Positions 7,644 through 17,365 of a DNA stretch of 32,532 nucleotides are shown one piece after another. The notes under the pieces are model-generated. The model saw only the letters and a list, made by a program, of their open reading frames with translations. It had not been told where the DNA came from and did no database searches. Source of the stretch: Chara braunii (lineage: Eukaryota; Streptophyta; Charophyceae; Charales; Characeae); the NCBI GenBank assembly GCA_003427395.1, contig BFEA01000070.1, forward strand, positions 824,299-856,830, given 5' to 3'. The stretch's first letter is position 1, and every line of letters starts with the position of its first letter. The position numbers and the translations under genes were made by a program.

Positions 7644-10260
7644 AACCAGTAGTCTACGCTCTAGTCTCACCATGGTTTCACCATGTATATATTGGATGTA
7701 CCAAGAGATCTCTTAACACTAGATGGAAGGAGCATATGGTTGTTGTCTTACTATTAGTAACGGGAAGGACAAGGGTAATATGAAGCTTTACCGTTGGTTT
7801 CGAAGGGTTGGCATTAATTCATACGTTGCAATTCCAATTTGTGTCTCTTCTGAGAAGAACCTGCTTCAACTGCTTGGTCTGGAGAGATTCTTTATCAACT
7901 CTGTTAGCCCCTCGCTCAATTTTGTAGCAAGAAAAACGAGGGTTCGTAGATCTTGCCGATCGGGGAAAAAAGAAAGGTTGTGAAGGAAAAAGGGTTTTTC
8001 GGGTCCATCATATGTTTGCACTGATGCATCTGTTAAATACGAGCCAGACCCTCTTGTGTTTTCTTCCTCTTTAGATACGTGTTTAACCAGTTTTGTTTCT
8101 ATTCTCCAACACGTTGTGGATTTAAAAGATAGATACTCCCTTCTCGATCACTGTCGTGTCTGGTTCTTCCTTTGTGGAAAAATAGAAGCTCATTCGTCGC
8201 TTATTCGGTTCATCCACTTTGTGTACTACAAACCCACCCATCTCCCTTCTAAAGCATTGTCGTTCCTAGTTTAAAGCCAGAACTTGCAGTTATTTTCACA
8301 CTATCTCACAGTTCTGCTCACGTACCCTCCCGTTGAAAAGTGCTCTGGTCCGTCTCCTTGCTCTCCCATCTACAAGAAAGGAATTGAATGATTTCAATCT
8401 CGATAGCCTAATTAAGCTATACGGTGTTGTTAGGACTGTTAACTATAAGCGTTCCCGATATAACTTGAAGTTAATCCTTTCCAATATTTATCGTAAAATA
8501 TTTTCCCTTTGTTTGTCCGCTAGATTGATTATCCGGTTTAAATATGATGATTCCTTATGCAAGGATAAGATTAAGGTCGTATGCAAGGAGATCAATGCGG
8601 GTCTGGAATTTCCACTGTCATATTTAGATATTGTCCGCTGTCGTTTTAGGTTGTTTTGGACAAAGAATCGTAGCATAGGGGATTTGGTATATAATTACTG
8701 TAGTTTTTCTGTTGTTTCGGAACCTATTTGCATATGCGATTCTATTGATAGGAAGTTCCCTCGAAAAAATAGTCATGTTTCTTTTCGATTTAGTCACATT
8801 AACTTTCTACCTTATTTTCTTAATAATTATAAGGATATTGTGTGCCCTAAGTATTCTTCCAACCTTCAACGACTTGTTGATCAGGTTAGCGCCTCGCTGA
8901 TAAAATTTTTCAGTAAGAAGGTTAGTGTGAATTCTTCGCTCTTCACTAATTGTTTCCTTGGGAAAGAGACTTAGGTGGTGTATATTGCGGAGAATGAGGT
9001 TCGTGAATGTAAAAAGCAGCTTGATGGGCTTGTGCTTTGCCCTTTGGATTACAACGTAGGGGACACCTATGCATGTTGTCCGACGGTCTATGCAAAAGGT
9101 ATGCAAAAACTATTTACGAATAATCCGGGGTTGCAGTTCGTAGCACGGAGTGAGGAGGCGGTATTGGATGATTGTAGGAAGGAATACTTGGTGGGAAAGT
9201 TTACTAGGCTAGCGCCATGGGCAGGCAAAGGAAAATAAGGTAGATCGTACGTAATTCCTAAGCACAAGGATGTTTATAAGTGGAGACCTATCTGTCCCTC
9301 CAGGTGTAAACCGTCTCAACGCGCCTCTAGGATTGTATCTTGTTGTGTGAACGAGTTTTTAAGGCACCTGTCGCGCTTTAGTCATTTTAATATAACCAGT
9401 ATGCACGCATGTCTGTTTTTTTAGGGGCGATTAATAAAGGTATTCAGTGGGATGATAAGTTGCTAGCCAACAATTTTGACGTGAAGGAGATGTTTTGCCA
9501 ATTTCCCCATTCTACAATCATGTCGGCGGTGGAATGGGTGGTGAGCATATGCGAGGAAAGAGGATTTTATAAATGTATGATACAGAACCGGAAGAAACGG
9601 GTCAGGTTAAGTTTAATGGCAGTTAGTGAGGTGGGTAATAAGTCTGTCAGTTTTTCTTTGTTGACCAGATACATTGCATATGATTTTTCCAACACTTTTA
9701 CTATGGCTATGAGATCTGTTATTAAACATGAGCTGGGAATTTCTATGGGCAAACCTTCAAGTTCGGCTCTCACTTGCCTTATGTGTGTGCATAACGAGTT
9801 TACCTCTCTTCGTAGCCTTGGTAATTAGTGAAGGGTTGTCGACTTGTAGATGACGTTTCTGTTTTCATTTAATACAAGGGTAATAATGGTCCATCAAAAG
9901 CAAGAAAAACACAAATATTATATCGATTCAGCGACTCATGTTACAATAAGCATCTGGTATTGGAAAAGACCAATGATGGGCTGAACTAGCCTTATCTCGG
10001 ATGCTGCATTGTGGTTGGTACCAAACCTATCAAAGTTTATTGCCAGGCCTTGCACAAAAATCAAGAATCCATTCTTAGCGGGGAAGGGCTGGTGTTTCAG
10101 AATTTACAAAATTTTCATTCCTTCTGCAGTAAGTAACAAAATATTGCAATTACATCATTTTTTCATAAGGCATATGATATGGGCAATCTGCCAGCAACTG
10201 AGGTCGAGCTTCGCAGGCGAGGCGTCCCAAATGATATCTCCGACAAGACCTTCATAAATT
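7644..10260 (+). pseudogene. PLE1 ORF2: GIY-YIG endonuclease - CxC linker - Penelope-type reverse transcriptase (decayed)
   Basis: Domain order: GIY-YIG (PVVYALV near 7646; VYIG at 7685-7696; RWKEH near 7709; then in another frame KLYRWFRRVG, and ERFFIN...PSLN with the probable catalytic Glu, near 7883-7920), linker (8333-8974) with FWTKNRS and a CIC motif at 8729-8737, then RT. RT pieces: NVGDTYACCP; IPKHKDVYKWRPICP near 9263 in a shifted frame; motif A at 9478-9498, where the catalytic Asp is replaced by Glu (KEMFCQFPH); motif B GISMGKPSS; motif C VDD at 9846-9854 in another frame; and an eroded thumb with VELRRRGVPND near 10200. Several frameshifts and stops (for example TAG at 8972-8974) break it. 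The N-terminal position of GIY-YIG sets it apart from canonical Penelope and fits the Chlamys/Naiad type. It would nick target DNA and prime reverse transcription. Confidence 0.75.
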
Positions 10261-10741
10261 TTAATGTTAAAATAGCGGGGACCTGGACCAAGTGGGTCTA
10301 TTGTTTCACCAACTGGGTCTGTTTTTTAGTATGAAAAGTTCACGAATCTTCGAGGGTTGTCGAAATTCTTCCACTGTCTTGTTTTGTGTTAGCACTGTTA
10401 CGAGATTGGTAGGACTATATAGTCTCCAAGTTATTGATTCCTAATCAGAGCGACCCCTGATGATGACCGGTACACTGGCGGACCGGTCAAAATACTTATA
10501 GGGTAATCACTAGCTGGGCTTTCACGTTACGGCGTTTGCGCCTGTAATGGCATATGTGCCATGTTACTATCTCGTCGACTTTCATTGAAAATTTTGAGCC
10601 GACGCGCTCAGGGGACTACGCAACTTATGTCGTTTATTTTCCTCCTCTTTCCTCTACCCTCCTTCTCCATCATTCTTTTGTCGCCTACGCAGTACTGTGT
10701 TTATCACATGGCTTGATATGTTGCATGAATTCAACTTCACT
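10089..10741 (+). repeat. PLE1 downstream pseudo-LTR
   Basis: Direct repeat of 4507-5617 minus the Harbinger-like MITE. It covers the RT thumb codons and the 3' non-coding tail. Relative to the upstream copy it has a deletion of about 25 bases at 10199, between two CTGA motifs, and many scattered substitutions, so this element is older than PLE2. Homology stops at TTCAACTTCACT (10741). Confidence 0.8.
10449..10510 (+). ncRNA. Hammerhead ribozyme, PLE1 3' copy, catalytic G12 lost
   Basis: CTGATGA at 10457-10463 and stem II GACCGG/CCGGTC are kept. The GAAA of the core has become AAAA (10489-10492), which removes G12, the established general base. Stem III TACGTA has become TACTTA, so the palindrome is broken. 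Stem I next to the core is better than in the 5' copy: ACCC (10453-10456) pairs with GGGT (10501-10504). Predicted inactive. Confidence 0.8.
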
Positions 10742-11261
10742 TAGTAGAAAGAGTCCTTTGGTACGAGGCAAACTCGCCTCCATGAATAGATTTGAAAAAA
10801 AAAGGAAACTACATGAGAGTCATACAAATGAGTTATAATTGCACTACGGGCCAAGATACCATTGCGAATTGCAGTTTCGGGCAATGTATACAACCCATCT
10901 TTTTGGCCAGGTAATTGCAAACTGTATCTTGCCCCAAAAACAAAAAACTCGCCTCTATACATAGATTAAAAAAAACTCGCCTTTATGTGTGACACTCCAG
11001 AAGAATATGACGACCATGGTGTGTGATGGTGAACTGCGATAGGCATGTAATTGTTAACAAACAGACCATAAGTTCGAATCCTCAATTAGAATCAGAGCCA
11101 CACAGTGAAGTTTGAGGGAGCATCTTCCCTTTTTTTTGGGGGGGGAGGAGGGGGAGGAAATAGGGGGCAGTTAAGGTTTTTAGTTGTAAATGCGTTTCAA
11201 TCATGGTTTCTCGAATTTTACTCCAAAGCGAGGAAAATTGTGAATGTATCAAAATTAGCTT
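10742..11261. other. No gene; short A-rich direct repeats
   Basis: The phrase AACTCGCCTC plus ATAGATTTGAAAA-like sequence appears near 10768, 10947 and (partly) 10976, making a degenerate direct repeat about 180 bases apart. A T8G8-rich stretch is at 11130-11158. A B-box-like AGTTCGAATCC occurs at 11070-11080 (see rejected items). No coding evidence. Confidence 0.4.
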
Positions 11262-11795
11262 TAGGGTTGGGTGGGGATGTGTCGTATTCGAGGGATGACT
11301 GAAGTGGATTTGGAACTGCAAACGTGGCTGCACCGTAGTTACATTTTTATTTTTATTTTTTTTTAAACAACACTTTCTCCATTCTATATGTGGGGAGCTG
11401 AACATGTTGTGAATCGGGTCAAACGTCCCTCATAAATATGTTGAGGTCGGGGTCCTCACTCACAGTCTACCCGGGAAAAAACTGCGTACGGAGAGCATTC
11501 CCTGGCTTCGCTTCAATTAAAAATAAAAAAAAAAGGGCAATTGTGGTTGTGACACACTTTTAGTTTGAAATAATAGGCAAGAAAAGATAAAAGTGGCGCC
11601 GCCAGTGTCATGGTGTGAGTTGCGAAATATGCAAGTTTACCGAGGTCTTAAAACTGCACCAGTTATTACCCCAAGTGGTGCTTGGCAGATTTAGTGGGGG
11701 CCCTTTTTTTTTTCACCCTAATTTTTGGAACTGCTAAAGTTGCCTTTTCTGAACGTTGGCTGTGACTCCAACGTACTTGCCCTGAAAACATTTGA
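11262..11795 (+). repeat. Dispersed repeat family R1, copy 1
   Basis: Matches 21524-21886 in the same orientation. Shared blocks include GGGTTGG, TATTCGAGGGATG, GTGGCTGCACCGTAGT, GACACACTTTTAGTTTGAAAT, AAAACTGCACCAG, GGTGCTTGGCAGATTTAG, GGAACTGCTAAAGTTGCC and CTCCAACGTACTTGCCC. No TIR, LTR or coding frame is evident; class unknown. The phrase GTGACTCCAACGTACTT occurs again at 11954, so the repeat may extend or be partly duplicated. Confidence 0.75.
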
Positions 11796-12204
11796 ATGTT
11801 GAAAATGTCATGGGTTTTTGCATTGTAAAATGCAAGTATATCTACGTGGTCCATCGGGATCATAATTCTTATTGGCATAGGAAGGATATAACCCTTGTAA
11901 GTGTGTCTTACAAATCCATACTTATTAAGTCATTCTACAAGTTCCTTGATAGGTGACTCCAACGTACTTACCCCAAAAACATTTTTTGGATTTTTAACTA
12001 AGTGTTGAGAAAACTGACTGGATAGTAGAACGTAGATGTACTTGGTCTCTGCAGACACTGTTTCAGACCCTCTCGATGAAAAAGTTGTCTGATAAATCCG
12101 ATGCTCAGCTAGGTCCGATGTGGGTATGATGCCAGAGTAAGTCTGAGTAAAGAAGTTTGTTCCTTTCGGGTAAATCTGCCCATTTGAAGGGGGCATCTCG
12201 CGCA
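11796..12204. other. No gene seen
   Basis: AT-rich sequence after repeat R1. It contains the second copy of the GTGACTCCAACGTACTT phrase (about 11954), with no plausible exon on either strand. Confidence 0.4.
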
Positions 12205-12345
12205 CCACCCCAGGGAAAAAACCGCAGGTGCACGCGCACCAGCGCATGCGCACGAGAAATGTGCGCATGGCGCATGGCGGATGTAGGTGCGCGATGCGCG
12301 GGCACCTTCCGCGTGTGCGTGGCGCACTGCGCATGTGGAGCGCAT
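12205..12345. other. GC-rich alternating purine-pyrimidine tract
   Basis: Dense with GCGCA, TGCGCA and CATGCGCAC units, including the palindrome GCGCATGCGC at 12241-12250. The composition differs sharply from the flanks. Long alternating tracts like this favour left-handed Z-DNA and are CpG-rich. Frames open in several registers here because of composition and should not be read as genes. Confidence 0.5.
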
Positions 12346-12378
12346 AGATGAGCCACAAGTATGGAGCAAACCATTTCC

Positions 12379-12383
<5 letters not shown>

Positions 12384-12417
<34 letters not shown>

Positions 12418-12540
12418 AACCCGGGTTGATGCTAGAGGAGTTGATAGGAGCAGACCCCTCTAGTACTTCCCTTAGGAGGCTCCATCTATTGGTGGGGAGC
12501 TTCACCTGCTGGAAACCGGGTCCGAGGTCCCTTTACATTG
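12384..12540 (-). mobile_element. SINE-like retroposon, minus strand, with 30-nt poly(T)
   Basis: Poly(T) at 12384-12413 is the complement of the poly(A) tail. It is followed by AACAACCCGGGTTGATGCTA, the hairpin segment at 12432-12463, GGCTCCATCTATTGGTGGGG and AGCTTCACCTGCTGGAAACC. Same family as 3254-3530, in reverse. The long uninterrupted homopolymer suggests fairly recent insertion. Confidence 0.75.
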
Positions 12541-12855
12541 AGCTTGTTTTTGGATAAGCCTGTATCAATATATGGTGATAGTCTGCTTAGGGTTACCTCT
12601 TCCACCCACTGGAGGGCACCTGATCAACCCTGGAAACCTAGTGCCCTTTAAGCAGAATACTATAATGCTTTTTCATTACTCTGCCCAAACCATTTCATTT
12701 CTACAATTGTTAAAACATATGAAAAAATTCCCTCGGACTCTTCATCGGAATGTCAGGATTGACTTGAAGTCAGCTGTGAAACTTGAGTTTGCAGTCCTTA
12801 GAGACTTCATGGCCTCCCTTTTCGTTCTCTCTTTCCCCAGGACAAACGATGTGTG
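12541..12855. other. No recognisable gene upstream of the 5' LTR
   Basis: An open frame of 103 codons runs from 12572 into the LTR, but its product matches nothing I know and it ends inside the LTR. Probably non-coding flank. Confidence 0.3.
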
Positions 12856-13022
12856 TGTGATGACCCGTCCAAACATGGGCTGAAACACACAACTGATTTC
12901 TGAGTTTTGCCCATAGACTGAATGCCCTACCGAGTTTCCCACTTGCTACTAAGTCTGGCGTGCACGCTTGCCGGACTACATGCCTGTCTGAGTGCTGGTT
13001 GGCTTGAGTGTGTGTGTGGCCG
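12856..13022 (+). repeat. Chromovirus 5' LTR remnant
   Basis: Begins TGTGATGACCCGTCCAAACA and matches 14420-14585 nearly base for base (TTTTGCCCATAGACTGAATG, TTGCTACTAAGTCTGG and GAGTGCTGGTTGGC are shared). It has only one copy of the 42-bp unit that is doubled in the 3' LTR. No primer-binding site is visible just downstream, where the sequence leads almost directly into integrase code. Confidence 0.8.
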
Positions 13023-13080
13023 TACCATGCAGTTTGATTGGTCTGACATGACAAAGACGTACGCAAATCTGCTGTGATAG

Positions 13081-14378
13081 TTTGATTGACCTGGCATGAA
13101 AGAGACTGCTGAAACGTTTGTGGCTGGGTGTCAAGTCTGTCAACGAATCAAACCATGCAGACAAAAGCCCATGGGGCTACTCGCACCCCTTCCCATTCCC
13201 GATGGTCCTAGGGAGTCCGTCTCCGTTGATTTCACCGACATGGGAAAGGTAAGTAAGAACGGCTACTCACAAGTCATGGTGATTGTTGACCGATTCTCTA
13301 AGTTTCTCAATCTGATCCTTTTGTCGCCGCACACCCCAACGGAATTAGTTTTGTGAGTTCCAACAAAAGTACATTCTGCAGTTCGGGACCCCGAAGACTC
13401 TCGTAAGCGATCGGAACCCGCACTTCATTAGTACAATGGAAGGACTTCACGTCTCATCTGGGGATCAGGCTGTGTATGACATCTGGCCGACACCCTAAAG
13501 CCAAAGGTTTGGCTGAAGAAATCAACCAGACTGTGTTCCACCTTCTCCGCGCTTTGATTATCCCGGATCAGGAAACATGGGATGGAAAGCTGTATTCTGT
13601 TAGGGGGGTGTACAACAACTCCATCCATCCTGCCACCAGCATGGCACCTAACAGGCTGCATCTCGGTTGGAAGATCCGTAATCCGCTCTCCTACCTATTC
13701 CTTGACCATCCAGCTGGCTTAACACCCGGCAGGCCTGGCTTCAGGGCCAAGTATGATCGCTTGCTCAAGGTTGTCATTGCATCCATGACCAAGTGACAAC
13801 ATGCTATGATCCATCACGCGAACAAGGGGCGCCGACCGTCGGACATTCAGGTAGGAAGCTATGTCTGGGTCAAGATGTCTGAATTCTCAAAAGAAAAAGG
13901 GGTCTCTCGCAAACTTCTCCCACTCTATTACGGACCGTGGGAAGTTTTGGATGTGATTGGTGAAGACCACTTTGGCCCTTCGTACGTAGTTGATATGCCA
14001 GCCCATCTGCGCACATACCCCGTGTTCCATGCATCAAAACTATACCTCCACCGTGATGCTAAGACGTTCTACTATCGCGAAGATATGATCCCTCGTGCGA
14101 TCAAAGGCGGGCATGAGATAGACAGAATCAAACAGCACGTAGGGAAGGGACGCAACAGACAGTACCAGGTTCACTTCATGTATCACCCATTAGACAATTT
14201 GTACTGGATCTCCAAACAGGAACTGCTACGCAGCGCACCACGCGTTGTCAAAGCCTACGAGCGACAAATCGCCACTAACGATGTACCTAAGATCTCTGCA
14301 AGACTCACTGCAACAGAGTCCTCTAGGAACCTCTTTGCCTTGTTTGCTTACGATGCGTTTGTCGAGGACTCAGAATGA
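13081..14378 (+). pseudogene. Ty3/gypsy (chromovirus) integrase with GPY/F and chromodomain, broken
   Basis: This is the 3' end of a pol gene; protease, RT and RNase H are absent. The Zn-finger end shows GCQVCQRIK (13123-13149), then GLLAPLPIPDGP. The catalytic triad can be traced: Asp in SVDFTDM (near 13225), Asp in SDRNPHFIS (near 13408, shifted frame), Glu in GLAEEINQT (near 13510). Next come a GPY/F-type module (LPLYYGPWEVLD, near 13917) and a chromodomain (EIDRIKQHV...YQVHFMYHP...YWISKQELL, near 14115-14240), which is typical of chromoviruses and targets integration through histone marks. Breaks: a TGA where Trp is expected (13087-13089), frameshifts near 13350 and 13437, and TGA at 13794-13796. 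The last frame, 13806-14378, is open to its natural stop. Confidence 0.85.
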
Positions 14379-14406
14379 GTTACTTGCTCGAAGGGACCTC
14401 GCTCTT

Positions 14407-14419
14407 GAGGGGGGAGTAG
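14407..14419 (+). other. Polypurine tract of the chromovirus
   Basis: GAGGGGGGAGTAG lies immediately before the 3' LTR start. This is the expected place and composition for the plus-strand primer of an LTR retrotransposon, and it fixes the LTR boundary near 14420. Confidence 0.8.
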
Positions 14420-14640
14420 TGTGATGACCCGTCCAAACATGGACTGAAACTTACAACTGATTTATGAGTTTTGCCCATAGACTGAATGCCCTGCTGAGTT
14501 TCCCGCTTGCTACTAAGTCTGGTGTGCACGCTTGCTGGACAACATGCCTGTCTGAGTGCTGGTTGGCTCAAGTGTGTGTGTGGCCATGCCTGTCTGAGTG
14601 CTGGTTGACTTGAGTGTGTGTGCGGCCTGCACGGGCACTT
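14420..14640 (+). repeat. Chromovirus 3' LTR (right end uncertain)
   Basis: Starts TGTGATGACCCGTCCAAACA directly after the polypurine tract. Within it, a 42-bp unit starting ATGCCTGTCTGAGTGCTGGT is present twice in tandem (14544-14585 and 14586-14627), but once in the 5' LTR. The 5' LTR is truncated, so the outer boundary cannot be set by comparison; the LTR may extend toward 14830. Confidence 0.7.
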
Positions 14641-15144
14641 GCTCATTCATTGGGCCCTCAGGGCCGGTACTTACCTGTGGCCGTGACATTGAGGGATTGC
14701 AGCAGGAAAAACACTCAAGTAGCGGGTAGGCCAGTACCGCACCCTGAAGGGGTAGATGTGCGGGTACTGGAGGCCGAGCAGAAGAAGACAAAAGTGGCAT
14801 TTTTAGAGACCCAGTAGTTGTAGGTTAGGTCTAGGTGGATACCAGTCCAACCAGTCTGGGTCTAGGGCCTGTATGGGCAATATCAGAGTCTGCAATGATG
14901 TTTCCCTCCGAAAGGGAGGAGGCTCCGGTTGCTTGGAAGGCCGAGCGGCCTGGAAGTCACCGCCCAAGAGGCAAAGCAGGCCGCTATATCTTTCGGCCGG
15001 GCGGAGAGTCCGGCCTCTTTTTCGGTGTGCAAGTTTGGCGATACACTGGTGGAGCGCTGGTTGGAGCAGCGTTGCTGGGGAGGAAGGAGAAGGACACGAG
15101 GGAGGAAGAAGGAAGGAAGGGGGAGGAGCGCCAGGGGTACTTAC
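14641..15144. other. GC-rich stretch without a clear gene; possible minus-strand splice sites
   Basis: Many overlapping open frames on both strands reflect composition. On the minus strand CCACAG followed by GTAAGTACC (5' splice consensus at 14674/14675) lies about 470 bases from a second identical GTAAGTACC signal at 15144/15145. A G/A-rich patch occupies 15080-15128. Confidence 0.3.
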
Positions 15145-15419
15145 CTGGCTATGGTGGCAGCCATCTTCATCACCTTGGTGGGCGCTGCAGCAGGGAGTCC
15201 CCAACTGAGGAGAGCCACACCAAGAAGCTTCAAGGCAGGGTTGGGCATGGCGGCCTGAGCTAGAGTAGCCATAGCTGCTTTGGGTTGTCCTTTGGGCATC
15301 TGGGCAAGGCCTAGTAGTCCGCCATAGCCTCGGCCTATGAGAATGAAGAGTGGGGAGGCGGCCCTGGCCGCTATGGTGGACCTCAAGTGGTACCTGCAGT
15401 AGAAGAGGAACTCGGACAT
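15145..15419 (-). CDS. Candidate first exon of an unknown minus-strand gene
   Basis: An ATG at 15419 (minus strand) opens a 91-codon frame beginning MSEFLFYCRYHLRSTIAAR, with small hydrophobic and basic residues. It runs into a strong 5' splice site (CCAG followed by GTAAGTACC) at the 15144/15145 boundary. The protein has an Ala-rich stretch and two hydrophobic patches (SPLFILIG; LLGVALLSWGL) that might be membrane segments. I do not recognise the family. No downstream exon can be chosen with confidence: a possible acceptor near 14768 gives a frame that stops at once in the matching phase. A chance ORF in GC-rich DNA remains possible. Confidence 0.25.
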
Positions 15420-16092
15420 TGATTCTGGATCAGCTATTCAACATTGTATTATTATTTCTTGTATGAATAAGAGAAGGGGGAGATAAGGAGGACGAGATTG
15501 TGGGGCGAGGAAGAAGAGCCTTGTCATTTGTCTATGCAGGTGTACATCATCTTCTTCTTCTTTCTTAATTCTTCTTCCTCTTCTAATCCTCTCTCTCCTC
15601 TCAAGTTCATTCATTTCTTTCTGCAATTGGACAGCATTGTACTTTCTGCTGGATGTGTATCTCGGAATTGGCCAGGATTATAACATGTGCCATCCTGCCG
15701 CCCCTTTCCCTCCTAGCAAGTTCGCGCAGAAGATATTGATTACTTTTCTAATGTCTACTTGCTGTGTCAAGTTTCCTGTACTTTTTTCCATTGCACTCTC
15801 ATTTCAGTTTCTATGAACTGCTTTACTATTTCTGCCGCTTCCCCTTCCCCCATCCTTGCCCTTTCCTGATAAAAAAAACATCTTCTTATCCATAACGTCC
15901 ATATCACCGCCTTCCTGGCCGTGACGAATATGTTGTTGGAGAAGTTGGAAGCTAGCGGCCTTCCCCATATGACTTAGGTTTCTCCACTGATGTCGAGTTA
16001 CTTTTGATCTTACTCCAATCTGCCATGATATCAAGACACAAGGTGTGCTGGAACTGTGCAATAAGAGTTGGACGATAGAGACGAGTGAGTGT
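15420..16092. other. No gene; CT-rich tract
   Basis: A TTC/CTC-rich pyrimidine tract spans about 15548-15602. The remainder is unremarkable mixed sequence without domains on either strand. Confidence 0.4.
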
Positions 16093-16096
16093 TTAA

Positions 16097-16297
16097 ACCA
16101 CCAGTACTTGGCCCAGCTATTGATGCCGAGCCAGGAGACGCTTTGCTCGCCAAGTTTTGCCGAACCGACGGCGCAACATTTTGTTTCGATTTTTGTTGGC
16201 GCCTCCAGCCATTGTGGTCCGGTAACCCGAAGCCCATTGGTCGCGGCGCGTTAACGGGAAACGCCCACGGCCGATGTATGGGCCAAGTACTGGTGGT
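16097..16297. mobile_element. TTAA-flanked MITE, ACCACCAGTACTTGG family
   Basis: A perfect 19-bp inverted repeat, ACCACCAGTACTTGGCCCA at the left and its inverse at the right, encloses about 160 bases. TTAA occurs immediately outside both ends (16093-16096 and 16298-16301), which is the target-site signature of piggyBac-type transposases. Related ends occur at 16461-16634, 19088-19113 and 23604-23835. No transposase frame. Confidence 0.7.
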
Positions 16298-16460
16298 TTA
16301 AGAACCTTCTTTTGTCCCTTCTGGCCAGCCATAGGGACCAGAAAGCTTTTACCTTGAAGAGTTGAACTACCTGGCCCTGCTGTTGTTTAGCTAGCGATTA
16401 TTTTGTTCTACCTGTAATAATTAAGTCCTGGGTCCAAAAATTTGGTTGACTGTACGCTCT

Positions 16461-16634
16461 AAAGCACCAATACACCACATATCGGTCCGCGGGTGTCAGC
16501 ATGGAACCCGCACCATTTCGGAGGCCGCCGATCTTTTTTTTCCAACGTCAGGCCTGGCTGGGCGGCGCCTCTGATTTTTGCTTGTGGCGACAAAATACTT
16601 TCTGCAAGGCTGGGGGCATGTACTAGTGGTTTAA
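16461..16634. mobile_element. Diverged member of the TTAA/ACCACCAGTAC MITE family
   Basis: Begins CTAAAGCACCAATACACC and ends GGCATGTACTAGTGGTTTAA, imperfect inverse repeats of each other and of the family TIR. The interior shares a GGCGCCTC...TTTT motif with the copy at 16097-16297. Older than that copy. Confidence 0.45.
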
Positions 16635-17280
16635 ACCAAATGTTCTTGAGGGAATCTCCAAAGCCTCTACTAGCACTCTAGCAATCACACATTCACAGGT
16701 GTAATCAGTCTTCTAAGGTGGTGTGAGACAGATGTCACAGAGATAGCAATTTTCATTCCTTTCTCTGAGCACCACAAGGCAGTTGGTACGCAGGAGTGCA
16801 GGTGCAACCACTGCACACTGCCCACCTTAGTCTCTAGGGATAGCAAGATAATGTGGATGAAGAACAGAAACCATTTGGGTGAGGGTGGGCAGAGTTTGAG
16901 GGACATCCTGTGTTGCCAACTCATAGCCAGCCCAGGCTGCAGAGCATTGGCGTCTCAATGAAAACGGTATCCTATTTGCGAGGAATACTCAGAAAGAGGG
17001 ACCTTGGATTGGGCACCTCCTTGGGCCGATTTGATCCATCTGTGCTTCCTGACATCCAGTTTCCAATCTCTGATTGGGAGAGCTTGCATGACCACTTGGA
17101 ATGGCGAGGAGTTGTTGGTTGTCTTCTGATGGATTCTGACTTCTTCCATACCGGTTGGCGAGAAAGGTGTCGTGTCCTTGGTTTGTTGAAGTCTTGACTG
17201 TTGCATCGACCACTCTGAGGCTTCTACTGAGCCGTCCTCATTCAACTTATCGATTCTGAAGAAGCAGTCAGGTGAGTGCA
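16635..17280. other. No recognisable gene; open frames on both strands
   Basis: A plus-strand frame at 16910-17197 (95 codons) and a minus-strand frame at 16955-17245 (96 codons) overlap. Neither shows a known domain. The sequence is not repetitive within this window, so a host-gene exon is possible but unsupported. Confidence 0.25.
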
Positions 17281-17365
17281 GCCGATTAGCTCAGTGGGTA
17301 GAGCATCGGTTGGAATTGCGGATTGTGGTATAAGGTTGTTGGGTTCAAAACTCAATTACAGCCTT
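17281..17365 (+). repeat. tRNA-like sequence (pseudo-tRNA or SINE head)
   Basis: A-box/D-arm TTAGCTCAGTGGGTAGAGCA is near-canonical, with a GCTC/GAGC stem. A T-arm-like TTGGG-TTCAAAA-CTCAA follows at about 17339-17355, forming a 5-bp stem with one wobble pair. The anticodon arm does not fold cleanly and the acceptor ends do not pair. It is therefore not a functional tRNA, but a decayed tRNA or the promoter head of a tRNA-derived SINE. Confidence 0.5.

Noticed and set aside
11030-11090. Possible tRNA gene (B-box AGTTCGAATCC), with a relative at 23205-23234 on the minus strand
   Set aside because: No D-arm or acceptor pairing can be built; at most a decayed tRNA-derived fragment shared by two sites.
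12105-12419. Several frames of 64-142 codons on both strands
   Set aside because: Open because of the GC-rich alternating tract and poly(T); no domain in any register.
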